In this document: positions 11,327-19,201 of the stretch, one piece after another
Layout of the letters: each line of letters starts with the position of its first letter
Numbering within the stretch: the stretch's first letter is position 1
Origin: Oscillatoriales cyanobacterium SM2_2_1
GTDB taxonomy: Bacteria > Cyanobacteriota > Cyanobacteriia > Pseudanabaenales > Pseudanabaenaceae
NCBI GenBank assembly: GCA_012031145.1
Contig: JAAUUH010000022.1
Span: 1-35,046 of the forward strand
Reading direction: 5' to 3'
Length of the DNA stretch: 35,046 bases
Notes under the pieces: generated by a model
The model's input: only the letters and a program-made list of their open reading frames with translations
Told to the model about the DNA's origin: nothing
The model's database searches: none
Made by a program: the position numbers and the translations under genes

Positions 11327-13756
11327 CTAAAAGGTACCCCGGGTAACACCGAGTTGGTGGGTAAGCTGGAGTTCGCGCCACAATTCAGCACCGCTGATAT
11401 GTCCTTGCAAGAGGGCTTGATAACGCTGAATGGTCTTTTGCACCAGGGTTGGCGATTCCTGGACAAATTCGATTCGCCAGTGGCGCACACCCAAACTTTG
11501 CAGACGCGGCACCAGTTCGGCCCCCGTTTGGGCGGTGGCATTAAACACTGTATTGCGGCAGCCGACATCGGCTTTGAGCAGGTGTTCCGCACCAGTGCGA
11601 TCGCGCAGAGTAACCTCATGTTTGTCGCAGGGACGACCGCAGTTGGTGTAATCCGTTCCCGTGGACAGAAAAGCACAAAAGACGCAGTGCTCCATATGGA
11701 ACATGGGCATGTGCTGATGAATCGTAATCTCCCACCAAGGGCGGGGCGTAGCCGTTAGCAGATCCACCAGTTGCCCGGCATTAAGGTCATAGGAAGCCGT
11801 GAGGCGCTCTAGGGTATGGTGCTGCCAAAAGTAGGCAGCGGTGATGGGATTGGCAATATTCAATGAAAAATCGGCGACCATCCGTTCCCCGGCAAAGAAC
11901 GCCAAATGATCGTAGTTTCGCACCAGATAACCATCGGCTTCAGCGCGGCGCACCTGCTCCAAAATCCATTGTTCCTTGGGTTTAGTAATCCGGGGCGGGG
12001 CCACATAGAGACGGGTTTGGGGATAGGCTTGCCCCCGCTGCACCGCCCGGCGATACTGACGGGGATCTTCAAAATCGCAGTAGATCATCGTGATCCCAGC
12101 CTCGAGAGCCGCGGTAACCTGCTCTAGCGATCGCCCCAAAACAATTAGTGTCGATGTCGTTGGTGGTTCCGAGGGCGCAGCGGTATCGGGCAACAAATCT
12201 CGGTAGGAATGGGCTGCCTGCACTGTCCAGGCATGGGGCGTCTGTCGCTGCCGCAGCAGCGCTTCCACCACTTGGCGACGCAGCCGATTGAGTTCACTAA
12301 CCGGCACAATGCCATCCACGGTTCCCGATAGATGTTCCAGATAAAACGGTGTAGTTCCCAATCGTCCCAGTTGGGCGCTAAGCCGTTCTGGGGTAAGGGG
12401 TTGGTTCTGGGCGATCGCCAGGGGCATAGCTGAGGCTACGGTGACTCGATGGCCCAATTCATCCCAAGCCGTCAGGGTCAGCAGGTCTCCCACCCCCCCC
12501 GACACCTCCAGCCACAGGGGGCGTTGAAAGCGAGGCTCGGTGCCGGCAAAACTCTGGCGGATGCGTTTATCCAGTTCCGGATCGCTGGTCTTCCAGAGGC
12601 GATCGCCCACTCGGACTGGCATCCGGGATCCCCCCGAGCGGTGAAGGCTCAAGCGCAGCCGTTGCCCTTGGCGTTCTAATCCGTGAATGCGTCCCCCAAA
12701 CTCCCGATCTCCGCAGGCAAACACCACCCCATCCCCCGGCTGGAGAGGAAGTTCCCGGGCATCGGGCGCGATCGCCACCTGAATTTGCTCCCGCTGCACC
12801 GCTACTACTGCCCCAATGTAGGCTCCCCGCTTCTTGGCGTAGATGCCATGGACGAGAGTTTGGTTATCAATGCCCCGAAACCATCCCGAAGATAATCCCC
12901 GGGAAAAGGCCATCTCCAACTCGTAGTGCTCCCGAACCGTTGGTACTGCACCCTGGTCTGACCCCAGCCGATCCAAGGCTTGGCGGTAGATGCGGGTGAC
13001 ACTGGCGACATACTCCGGCGTCTTCAGCCGGCCTTCAATCTTGAGGGAGGAAACCCCCGCCGCCACCAACTCCGGCAATACGGAAATTCCTGCCAAATCC
13101 TGGGGACTGAGCAAATAACGGCGATCACCCAGATCCCGCACCGCCCCATCCACCACCAATTCATAGGGCATCCGACAGGCCTGGGCACACTCCCCCCGAT
13201 TCGCCGATCGCCCCCCTAGGGACTCGCTGGTAAGGCACTGCCCCGAGTAGGCCACACATAGGGCCCCATGGACAAATACCTCCAATGGCAGAGCTGCCTC
13301 CGTGTAAATCTGTTGAATCTCGGCGATCGCGCATTCCCGGGCCAACACGACCAAGTCACAGCCTAGCTGGGCAGCAAATGCTACCCCTGCCCCACTGGTA
13401 ATGGTCATCTGGGTCGAAGCATGGATCGGCACATCCGGCGACAAATGGCGAATCAACCGACATAGCCCCACATCCTGCACGATCACCCCATCCACCCCGG
13501 CATTGATTGTGGCCCTGAGATAGGATTCCACGGCCGCTAATTCCGCCGTAAAAATCAGGGTATTGATCGTCACGTAGCCCCGCACCCCGCGCCCATGCAC
13601 AAAGGCCATCAGGTCAGGCAAATCACCCACAGAAAAGTTATCCGCCCGCATTCGAGCATTAAAGTGCTCCAAGCCGAAATAAATGGCATCGGCACCATTC
13701 TCCACGGCGGCTCGAGCGCACGCCCAATTGCCCGCTGGCGCTAGTAATTCAGGCAC
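11327..13756 (-). CDS. U32 peptidase-family protein (RlhA/TrhP-like)
   Basis: An 809-residue U32-family protein. The N-terminus [27 protein letters not shown] and the U32 signature [14 protein letters not shown] (about residues 161-174), followed by two further cysteines in GECAQAC, are diagnostic. A middle region resembles the collagenase-like DUF3656 part of long U32 proteins. A second cysteine group near the C-terminus (MEHCVFCAF...NCGRPC) could ligate an Fe-S cluster. Although named peptidases, bacterial relatives such as RlhA and TrhP are tied to prephenate-dependent hydroxylation of 23S rRNA or tRNA, which fits its place just before rsmH. I chose the GTG at 13754-13756: it has GGAGG six bases upstream and overlaps the aminotransferase stop (GTGCCTGA). 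A TTG at 13783 in the same frame is less likely. Confidence 0.88.
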   Translation of the reverse strand: MPELLAPAGNWACARAAVENGADAIYFGLEHFNARMRADNFSVGDLPDLMAFVHGRGVRGYVTINTLIFTAELAAVESYLRATINAGVDGVIVQDVGLCRLIRHLSPDVPIHASTQMTITSGAGVAFAAQLGCDLVVLARECAIAEIQQIYTEAALPLEVFVHGALCVAYSGQCLTSESLGGRSANRGECAQACRMPYELVVDGAVRDLGDRRYLLSPQDLAGISVLPELVAAGVSSLKIEGRLKTPEYVASVTRIYRQALDRLGSDQGAVPTVREHYELEMAFSRGLSSGWFRGIDNQTLVHGIYAKKRGAYIGAVVAVQREQIQVAIAPDARELPLQPGDGVVFACGDREFGGRIHGLERQGQRLRLSLHRSGGSRMPVRVGDRLWKTSDPELDKRIRQSFAGTEPRFQRPLWLEVSGGVGDLLTLTAWDELGHRVTVASAMPLAIAQNQPLTPERLSAQLGRLGTTPFYLEHLSGTVDGIVPVSELNRLRRQVVEALLRQRQTPHAWTVQAAHSYRDLLPDTAAPSEPPTTSTLIVLGRSLEQVTAALEAGITMIYCDFEDPRQYRRAVQRGQAYPQTRLYVAPPRITKPKEQWILEQVRRAEADGYLVRNYDHLAFFAGERMVADFSLNIANPITAAYFWQHHTLERLTASYDLNAGQLVDLLTATPRPWWEITIHQHMPMFHMEHCVFCAFLSTGTDYTNCGRPCDKHEVTLRDRTGAEHLLKADVGCRNTVFNATAQTGAELVPRLQSLGVRHWRIEFVQESPTLVQKTIQRYQALLQGHISGAELWRELQLTHQLGVTRGTF

Positions 13757-14903
13757 CCAGTCCCTCCGCGATCGCCATGGCAATTAAACCCAATTTGTCA
13801 TCGGTCAACTCCGGCCACAGGGGTAAGCTCAGTACCTCCGCCGCTAACTGCTCGCTATTAAGGTTAGGCGGAAACTTACCATCGTACACCGGCAAACGAT
13901 CCTGGGGCACTGGGTAGTAGACCATTGAGCCGATGCTCCGCTGGGCCAAAAATTCCCGTAGTTCATCCCGTCGCCCGTGGAGCACCCGAATCGTGTACTG
14001 ATGGAACACATGTCCCGAAACCACCGCGGGCGTCACCACCCCTGGCACATCTGCCAGTAACTGTCCGTAGGTCACCGCAATCCGCCGCCGCGCCTGATTC
14101 CATGCCTCAAGGTGGGGCAACTTAACCCGTAAAATCGCCGCCTGCAAAGAATCCAATCGCGAGTTGTAGCCAAACACCTCATTGCGATAGCGCTCCTTTG
14201 AGCCATGTACCCGCAACTTCTGGGCCACCTCGGCGATCGCCCCATCGTGGGTGACGACCAACCCCCCATCCCCATAGGCTCCCAGATTCTTGGTCGGAAA
14301 AAACGAAAATGCACCCACAGTTCCCAGGGTGCCGGTAAAAGTTCCCGCAAGGCGATCGCGGGTATCGCCACTGCACTGGCCATGGCAACTGGGGCACATC
14401 GCCATATAGCGCGCTCCAAAGGATTGGGCACAGTCTTCCAGCACCCCCAGACCGTGGGTTGTTGCCAACTCCATAATTTGCCCCATATTTGCCGGCCGCC
14501 CAAATAAATGCACTGGCATAATCGCCCGAGTGCGAGGAGAAATCCTAGATTCAATCAATCCCACGTCGAGGTTATAGCTTTCCAACTCCACATCCACAAA
14601 TACGGGCGTTGCCCCCACATTACTGATCGACTCCGCCGTAGCAAAAAATGAAAAGGGTGTCGTAATTACCTCATCCCCCGGCCCAACGCCCATTGCCCGC
14701 AATCCAATCATCAGGGCATCCGTCCCGGAATTCACGGCGATCGCATGGGGCACCTCCAGATAGGTTGCCACCTCCTGCTCAAACAGCCGCACATCCTGGC
14801 CCAATATAAATTCGCAAGAGGTGAGTACCCGATCAATTGCTATCTGAATTTCTGCCTTCAGACTGTTGTACTGGGGTTTTAGATCAAGAATGGGAATGTG
14901 CAT
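13749..14903 (-). CDS. DegT/DnrJ/EryC1/StrS-family PLP aminotransferase
   Basis: A 384-residue sugar-type aminotransferase that would move an amino group onto a keto-sugar nucleotide for surface polysaccharide or a similar product. Evidence: the start IPILDLKPQY, substrate loop NSGTDAL, EDCAQSFGA, and the PLP-binding lysine K205 in SFFPTKNLGAYGDGG, followed by RVHGS and a YNSRLDSLQAA block. Between ARY and GTLG is an extra segment of about 24 residues (167-190) with C170, C173 and C177 (MCPSCHGQC), which typical members lack. I prefer the ATG at 14901-14903 because the conserved fold begins there; another in-frame ATG is at 14921. No sugar-pathway genes adjoin it; it overlaps the U32 gene by 8 bases. 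Confidence 0.9.
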   Translation of the reverse strand: MHIPILDLKPQYNSLKAEIQIAIDRVLTSCEFILGQDVRLFEQEVATYLEVPHAIAVNSGTDALMIGLRAMGVGPGDEVITTPFSFFATAESISNVGATPVFVDVELESYNLDVGLIESRISPRTRAIMPVHLFGRPANMGQIMELATTHGLGVLEDCAQSFGARYMAMCPSCHGQCSGDTRDRLAGTFTGTLGTVGAFSFFPTKNLGAYGDGGLVVTHDGAIAEVAQKLRVHGSKERYRNEVFGYNSRLDSLQAAILRVKLPHLEAWNQARRRIAVTYGQLLADVPGVVTPAVVSGHVFHQYTIRVLHGRRDELREFLAQRSIGSMVYYPVPQDRLPVYDGKFPPNLNSEQLAAEVLSLPLWPELTDDKLGLIAMAIAEGLGA

Positions 14904-14945
14904 CAGGGCAAAAACAAGCATCGAGCCATGCTATTTTAGCCTGAG

Positions 14946-16193
14946 ATGCCTTGGGGGAAAAACATGCCAGCAGCACCAACGCCAAAAAATGAAGCCCAGC
15001 GCCAGCAAGCCCTTGAGCGCTACGACATTCTTGACACTAGCTTTGAAGAAATTTACACCGAAATTGTCGAACTGGCGGCCGAGGTTTGCCAAACTCCCAT
15101 GGCCCTGATATCCCTAATCGACCGCGATCGCCAATGGTTCAAGGCTGCCTTTGGCCTAGATTCTCGGGAAACGCCACGGGAATACGCCTTCTGTGCCCAT
15201 GCCATCCTCCACCCCGACCATACCCTGATCGTTCCCGATGCTGCCCTTGACCACCACTTTGCCGATAATCCCTTGGTCCTCGGCGCTCCCCATATCCGCT
15301 TCTATGCCGGTGTTCCCCTCATTACCACCGACGGCTACGCCCTAGGCACCCTTTGCACCCTCGATACCGTTCCCCGCACCCTGAGCCCCACCCAGGAGCG
15401 ATCACTGCGCACCCTTGCCCGCCAGGTGATGAATCAGCTAGAACTGCGTCTGACGGTGCGCTATCTGCGAGAAGCCAACAGCACCAAAGAAAAATTCTTT
15501 TCCATCATCTCCCACGACCTGCGCACCCCGTTCAATGGCATTCTAGGGTTATCCGAGATTCTGAAAAATTCTGCCCATGAGTGCTCACCCGAAGAAATTC
15601 AGGAACTATCCACCGATATTTACACCAGCGCCGACACCGCCTATCACCTTCTAGAGAACCTCCTACAGTGGGCCAAGCTGGAAACCCAGGGCATTTCGTT
15701 CCATCCTACCGAACTGCTCCTAACCACCGTTGTCGAACGGGCAGTGAAACTTCTAACTGGTGTGGCCCAGCAAAAAAACATTCGGCTCCAAGTCCTGACT
15801 TTACCTGCCCAGACTATGATTGCCGACGCCAACATGGTGCAATCCATCCTCCAAAACCTGATTGCCAACAGCATCAAATTCACCGCTTCCGGTGGTGTCG
15901 TGACCCTCACCGTTTGGGAGGAATCCGGCTCCATTCAGTTCCAAATTCGTGACACTGGGATCGGGATCAGTCCAGAGCGCCTTGCCACCCTCTTTCAAAT
16001 CGAGCATAGCAAAAGTACCCTCGGCACGGATGGTGAGAAGGGGACAGGACTCGGTCTTCTCCTATGTCAACAGTTCGCCCAGCAGCACGGTGGCTGCATT
16101 CGAGTAACTTCAGAACTGGGAAAGGGCACCGAATTTACCGTTATCCTACCCCGCTTTCCTCCAGAACCTGATAATGGTTCCGCTCCAGATTAG
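14946..16193 (+). CDS. GAF-domain sensor histidine kinase
   Basis: A 415-residue soluble sensor kinase. A GAF domain occupies about residues 25-165 (ALERYDILDT, ISLIDRDRQWFKA, FCAHAI, IRFYAGVPL, GTLCTLD); this subgroup is common in cyanobacterial and proteobacterial kinases and its ligand is usually unknown. The HisKA domain carries phospho-acceptor H190 in FFSIISHDLRTPF. The HATPase domain has NSIKFT, DTGIGI and KGTGLGLLL. There is no receiver domain and no adjacent response regulator, so it is an orphan. The start may be 14946 or the second ATG at 14964. It is divergent from the aminotransferase with about 40 bp between them, so the promoters must overlap. A hairpin with arms CTGGAGC/GCTCCAG (16201-16227) follows the stop. 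Confidence 0.92.
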   Translation: MPWGKNMPAAPTPKNEAQRQQALERYDILDTSFEEIYTEIVELAAEVCQTPMALISLIDRDRQWFKAAFGLDSRETPREYAFCAHAILHPDHTLIVPDAALDHHFADNPLVLGAPHIRFYAGVPLITTDGYALGTLCTLDTVPRTLSPTQERSLRTLARQVMNQLELRLTVRYLREANSTKEKFFSIISHDLRTPFNGILGLSEILKNSAHECSPEEIQELSTDIYTSADTAYHLLENLLQWAKLETQGISFHPTELLLTTVVERAVKLLTGVAQQKNIRLQVLTLPAQTMIADANMVQSILQNLIANSIKFTASGGVVTLTVWEESGSIQFQIRDTGIGISPERLATLFQIEHSKSTLGTDGEKGTGLGLLLCQQFAQQHGGCIRVTSELGKGTEFTVILPRFPPEPDNGSAPD

Positions 16194-16444
16194 CCCTCGA
16201 CTGGAGCTAACGCCACTTGTGCTCCAGGATGAAGGTGGAGTGCTTGGGTGCTTTTGATCTGAAGGGGAACTCGACAATGGGGTGCGGTTGTCATGCTGTC
16301 GGATGAGTTGGTATTGGTGCGGCCACATCCCCAGGAAAAAAACTTTGCCACCCATTCGTGTCCTGACATTTCCCTGCAAACTGACTTAGGGCTACCTTCA
16401 GGAAAAACTTGGAAATAAAGACGTCTTTCCCCAACGGCAAATGC

Positions 16445-16650
16445 TAGTGGCTGTGATCACTTAGCTGTTATAGCTGTAAATAACTAGGTTAGGACGGGGT
16501 GCCGGGGTGAAACCCCTGGCTGGGGGCGCAGCCCCCCTTTTCTTTCGATGTCCGAGCCTACCCGAATATAGCTATAAATGCTTTCGCGGTAATGAGTTCA
16601 GCTCCTAGTCTGTGAAATTTGATGGGCACGGTAGCGTCTATTCCGCAGAT
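16445..16650. repeat. Dispersed repeat, copy 2 (interrupted)
   Basis: The left part (16445-16481) and right part (16569-16650) match copy 1 at 133-245 in the same orientation. Between them lies a segment absent from copy 1. The junctions are flanked by TAGCTGTAAAT (16471-16481) and TAGCTATAAAT (16569-16579), which differ at one base, like an imperfect target-site duplication. Copy 1 has the equivalent TAGCTGTCAAAT. See the finding on the insert. Confidence 0.6.
16501..16545 (+). terminator. Two tandem stem-loops, second terminator-like
   Basis: The first hairpin is GCCGGGGT-GAA-ACCCC(T)GGC (16501-16520, one bulged T). The second is GGGGGC-GCA-GCCCCC (16522-16536), followed by CTTTTCTTT, a plausible rho-independent terminator on the plus strand. 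It lies 300 bp beyond the kinase gene and inside the repeat insertion, so it may be part of a mobile or repeated element rather than a dedicated terminator. Confidence 0.5.
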
Positions 16651-16771
16651 TTCCAGCCTGAGTTCGTGCCACGCCCTCGGGGAATCAGAGAAAAAACTGC
16701 TAGCTAGAACTTAACAGCCTGAAATGCATAACTCGAAATTAATTTTTTGCCCATGACTCCATCAACTCACC

Positions 16772-17933
16772 CTATAAGTTATGACCTGACCGAAGTGGAC
16801 TTACTGTTGCCACAATTTCACCAGTTTGGCTTGTGTCAAAGCTACCCAGCCCTTTCAACTGGGACAATACCCGACGATGGTCTAGGGTGCTGAGCAACTG
16901 CCGCACAGGGAGATCTTCGAGATAGGACTTGAGCACTACCAGATCATAACGGGAGCGATGCAGGGGAATAAACCCCAATCCGAAAGCCTCGGCAACAGAT
17001 GCCGTGCTAATTCCTGTGGAGATTTCACCCGCGGCGATCGCCTGGGCAATTTGCAAGTGATTTGGCATCATTCGCTCAAACCCTTTGACTAGGTGGGGAG
17101 CAATGCCGGCTTCTCGGAGCGATCGCTCTAAAAGCTGTCGGCTACCAGAGCCTTCTTGTAGGTTTGCGATCGCCACTTCCGGTCGGGTCAAATCTTCTAT
17201 AGTTTTGATATTGAGGGGATTATCCACTGGTGTGAGCAATCCCTCCTCCTAAATACCTAAGGTGATTAAAACAGTGATCCCATCCTGTGAAATCTCTTGC
17301 ACAAAAGGAATACTATGCTCCTTAGTAATGGGATCATAAAGATGCATTCCCGCTAAATGCACTTCTCCTCGCAAGAGTCGATGAAGAGCACTCATACTAT
17401 TGTCTGTCAAAGATCCAGTGGACGCGCAATCCTGGGTGTCATCGTTCTGCTGCTCGAGCCCAGACAGAAAGTGCAGGAATGCAACCGGACATGACAACGG
17501 TGTGATGCAGCACCTCTGGATCATCGAGTAACTTCACCCGCAGGATAGGGGCATTTCGTGCATTCACTCTTTCAGCATCTGCTGGAATCATTTCTAAACG
17601 AAAGGCGTTACTGCCAGTTAGCGGGTGGGCAACCCATTGTCCATCAACTCGCGCCAAACTTAATCGAACCGATCCACCAATGCTGGTATTTTGGGCCGGA
17701 ATCGCTTCAATTTCGGCAAATTCTTGTTCAAGCCAAAATAGGTCTTCAACTTGACAACCCAAGGTCTTGGCTAAGCGCAGGGCAACCGTTGTAGAAGGGG
17801 AAATTTGTCCGGATTCCACGCCGCCAATTGTTTGGCGAGAAACCCCAGCGATCGCTGCCAAATCCTGCTGACTCATTCCAAGTCTCAGTCGAATCTGTTT
17901 CAGGTTATTGCTTAAATTTTTGTCCTGTTTCAT
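16772..17933 (-). pseudogene. Broken XRE-HTH / PBP-like molybdate-type regulator
   Basis: The reading frame from 17933 encodes an XRE-type helix-turn-helix (about residues 8-62: LRLGMSQQDLAAIAGVSRQT) joined to a periplasmic-binding-protein-like domain of the PBP_like (PF12727) type, found in one-domain-fusion regulators near molybdate and tungstate genes. The domain is broken. A TGA at 17439-17441 sits where family members usually have arginine (AAER*HPGLRVHW). A frameshift near 17410-17418 moves into the frame reading GSLTDNSMSALHRLLRGEVHLAG. A TAG at 17249-17251 falls at a usual tryptophan (ITLGI*EEGLL). After it the domain continues cleanly to 16772. The stops look like CGA-to-TGA and TGG-to-TAG changes. 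An intact HTH fragment of 164 residues could still be made. It lies near modBC and modA, its likely former targets. Confidence 0.82.
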
Positions 17934-18136
17934 AGGGCTGTCTCACGTCTAGTTTTTTTGCGGCGGCAGTTGAATTGGCTTACTAGGAAATGCTGATGGT
18001 TTTTGATGGAATCGAAGTGCGAAGTCACCCCTTTCAGGAGAGCTTGCCATGAGCCACTGTTTATTACCATCTACATTTAGAACACGAAGTATTTGTCATG
18101 GACTAAAAAGCTATTTTTGTGGTGGTCGCTACTCCA

Positions 18137-18157
18137 GTAACAGGTTGTCTCTGTTAC
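18137..18157. promoter_or_regulatory. Perfect inverted repeat upstream of trmO
   Basis: GTAACAG, seven bases, CTGTTAC: a perfect 7-bp inverted repeat centred about 60 bp before the trmO start, in the gap between the divergent broken regulator and trmO. The spacing is typical of a dimeric repressor or activator site. It does not match the ModE consensus that I know. Which protein, if any, binds it is unknown. Confidence 0.4.
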
Positions 18158-18206
18158 AGATACTTCAAACCAAATTGAATAGACTTGATGCAATCCTTCA
18201 AGAAAA

Positions 18207-18719
18207 ATGATGATCCAGAGTAGTACATCTGAGATTAGATACCTTCCGATTGGAACCATCTATTCCCCTTTCAAAAGCCCAAGTGGTATGCCCATTCAAA
18301 CAGTGTCAGTAAATACTACGGAGGGCACGGTTGAAATTTTAGCAGAGTTTGAGGAAGCACTTCAGGATCTAGATGGTTTTTCCCATATTTTCCTGCTTTA
18401 CCATTTCCATCTTGCTAAACCGTTTCAACCCCTCGTCACACCGTTCATAGATAAGGAGCGCCGTGGACTTTTTGCTACGCGATCGCCAGCAAGACCCAAT
18501 GCCATAGGTGTTTCTGTTGTGGAACTTCTCGGCATTGCGGATCGCATTCTCAGTATCCGGGGTATAGATGTCATCAATGCCACACCCCTCCTCGACATTA
18601 AACCCTACATCCCTGAATTCGATATGCGAAGTTCCTGTCGCATTGGTTGGGCTACCGATCAGGTCTTTCATGCAAATTCGACATGTGCTGATCATCGGTT
18701 TCTCAGGGAAGAGTTGTAG
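18207..18719 (+). CDS. trmO: TrmO/TsaA-family tRNA t6A methyltransferase-like protein
   Basis: A 170-residue protein of the TrmO (YaeB, TsaA, UPF0066) family. The best-known member N6-methylates t6A37 in threonine tRNAs using SAM. Family blocks are present: YLPIGTIYSPF near the start, GTVEIL, DLDGFSHIFLLYHFH, RRGLFATRSPARPNAIGVS (residues 86-104) and the C-terminal IDVINATPLLDIKPYIPEFD. It is the short form, without the C-terminal extension of E. coli TrmO. Similar short proteins occur beside molybdenum genes in other bacteria and archaea, so a different substrate is possible. The start may be 18207 or the next codon, 18210 (ATGATG). It is alone on its strand between the broken regulator and modBC. 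Confidence 0.85.
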   Translation: MMIQSSTSEIRYLPIGTIYSPFKSPSGMPIQTVSVNTTEGTVEILAEFEEALQDLDGFSHIFLLYHFHLAKPFQPLVTPFIDKERRGLFATRSPARPNAIGVSVVELLGIADRILSIRGIDVINATPLLDIKPYIPEFDMRSSCRIGWATDQVFHANSTCADHRFLREEL

Positions 18720-19201
18720 GCTGATAGGAGCGCCTCACCCATATATTCAATAATCCTAGGCACCTCCATTAATTGTTTTTCGAGTAAAAACATACAACTA
18801 GAATTATTATATTCTTATTGCTTTTATTCAAGAAATTTGATTGTTTAGGGATATCTTATATCAGTGCTCCACCTCCTTACCGAATCAGAATTTCCGGGGT
18901 CAACACAATTGACTAAAGAAGGCAGACTCACTGCGATGGATTTTAGACATAACTATTGTGTCTCGCTGCGACTAGAATTTCTGCATGCAGTCGAATCGTT
19001 ATATAAGACTAAAAATTATGATCTTTAGAAAAATGTGCTTCACGGTAAAAGATCTCTTATCTTATTAGGATGACTTTGGTAATATTTCAGGTATGTAATC
19101 TTGAATCAATGGATTTATATTTTCCTGATGGGGAGCTCAAAAAAAGCGAGACGCCACAATCTTAAGATGAAAATAATTTCACAATTTCCCTTCAGGATAG
19201 A
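18720..19201. other. AT-rich convergent gap
   Basis: About 480 bases between the convergent trmO and modBC ends. It is clearly more AT-rich than the flanking genes. No gene, RNA or strong hairpin was found. Just past the modBC end, on its strand, a weak GCG-TCT-CGC stem runs into a T7 tract (19137-19156), which might help termination. Confidence 0.5.

Larger units (their letters stand above)
16194..16771. other. Non-coding stretch holding repeat copy 2
   Basis: Nearly 580 bases without a credible gene. It holds a hairpin just after the kinase stop (16201-16227, 7-bp arms, 13-base loop, no T tract), then the second copy of the dispersed repeat with its internal insertion. Short open frames here lack conservation-like composition. 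Confidence 0.6.

Noticed and set aside
14072-14554. 160-codon minus-strand frame inside the aminotransferase gene
   Set aside because: Same strand, different frame; the aminotransferase frame carries all family motifs, so this is a shadow.
16201-16227. Rho-independent terminator after the GAF kinase
   Set aside because: The hairpin is real but has a long loop and no T tract, so termination is not supported.
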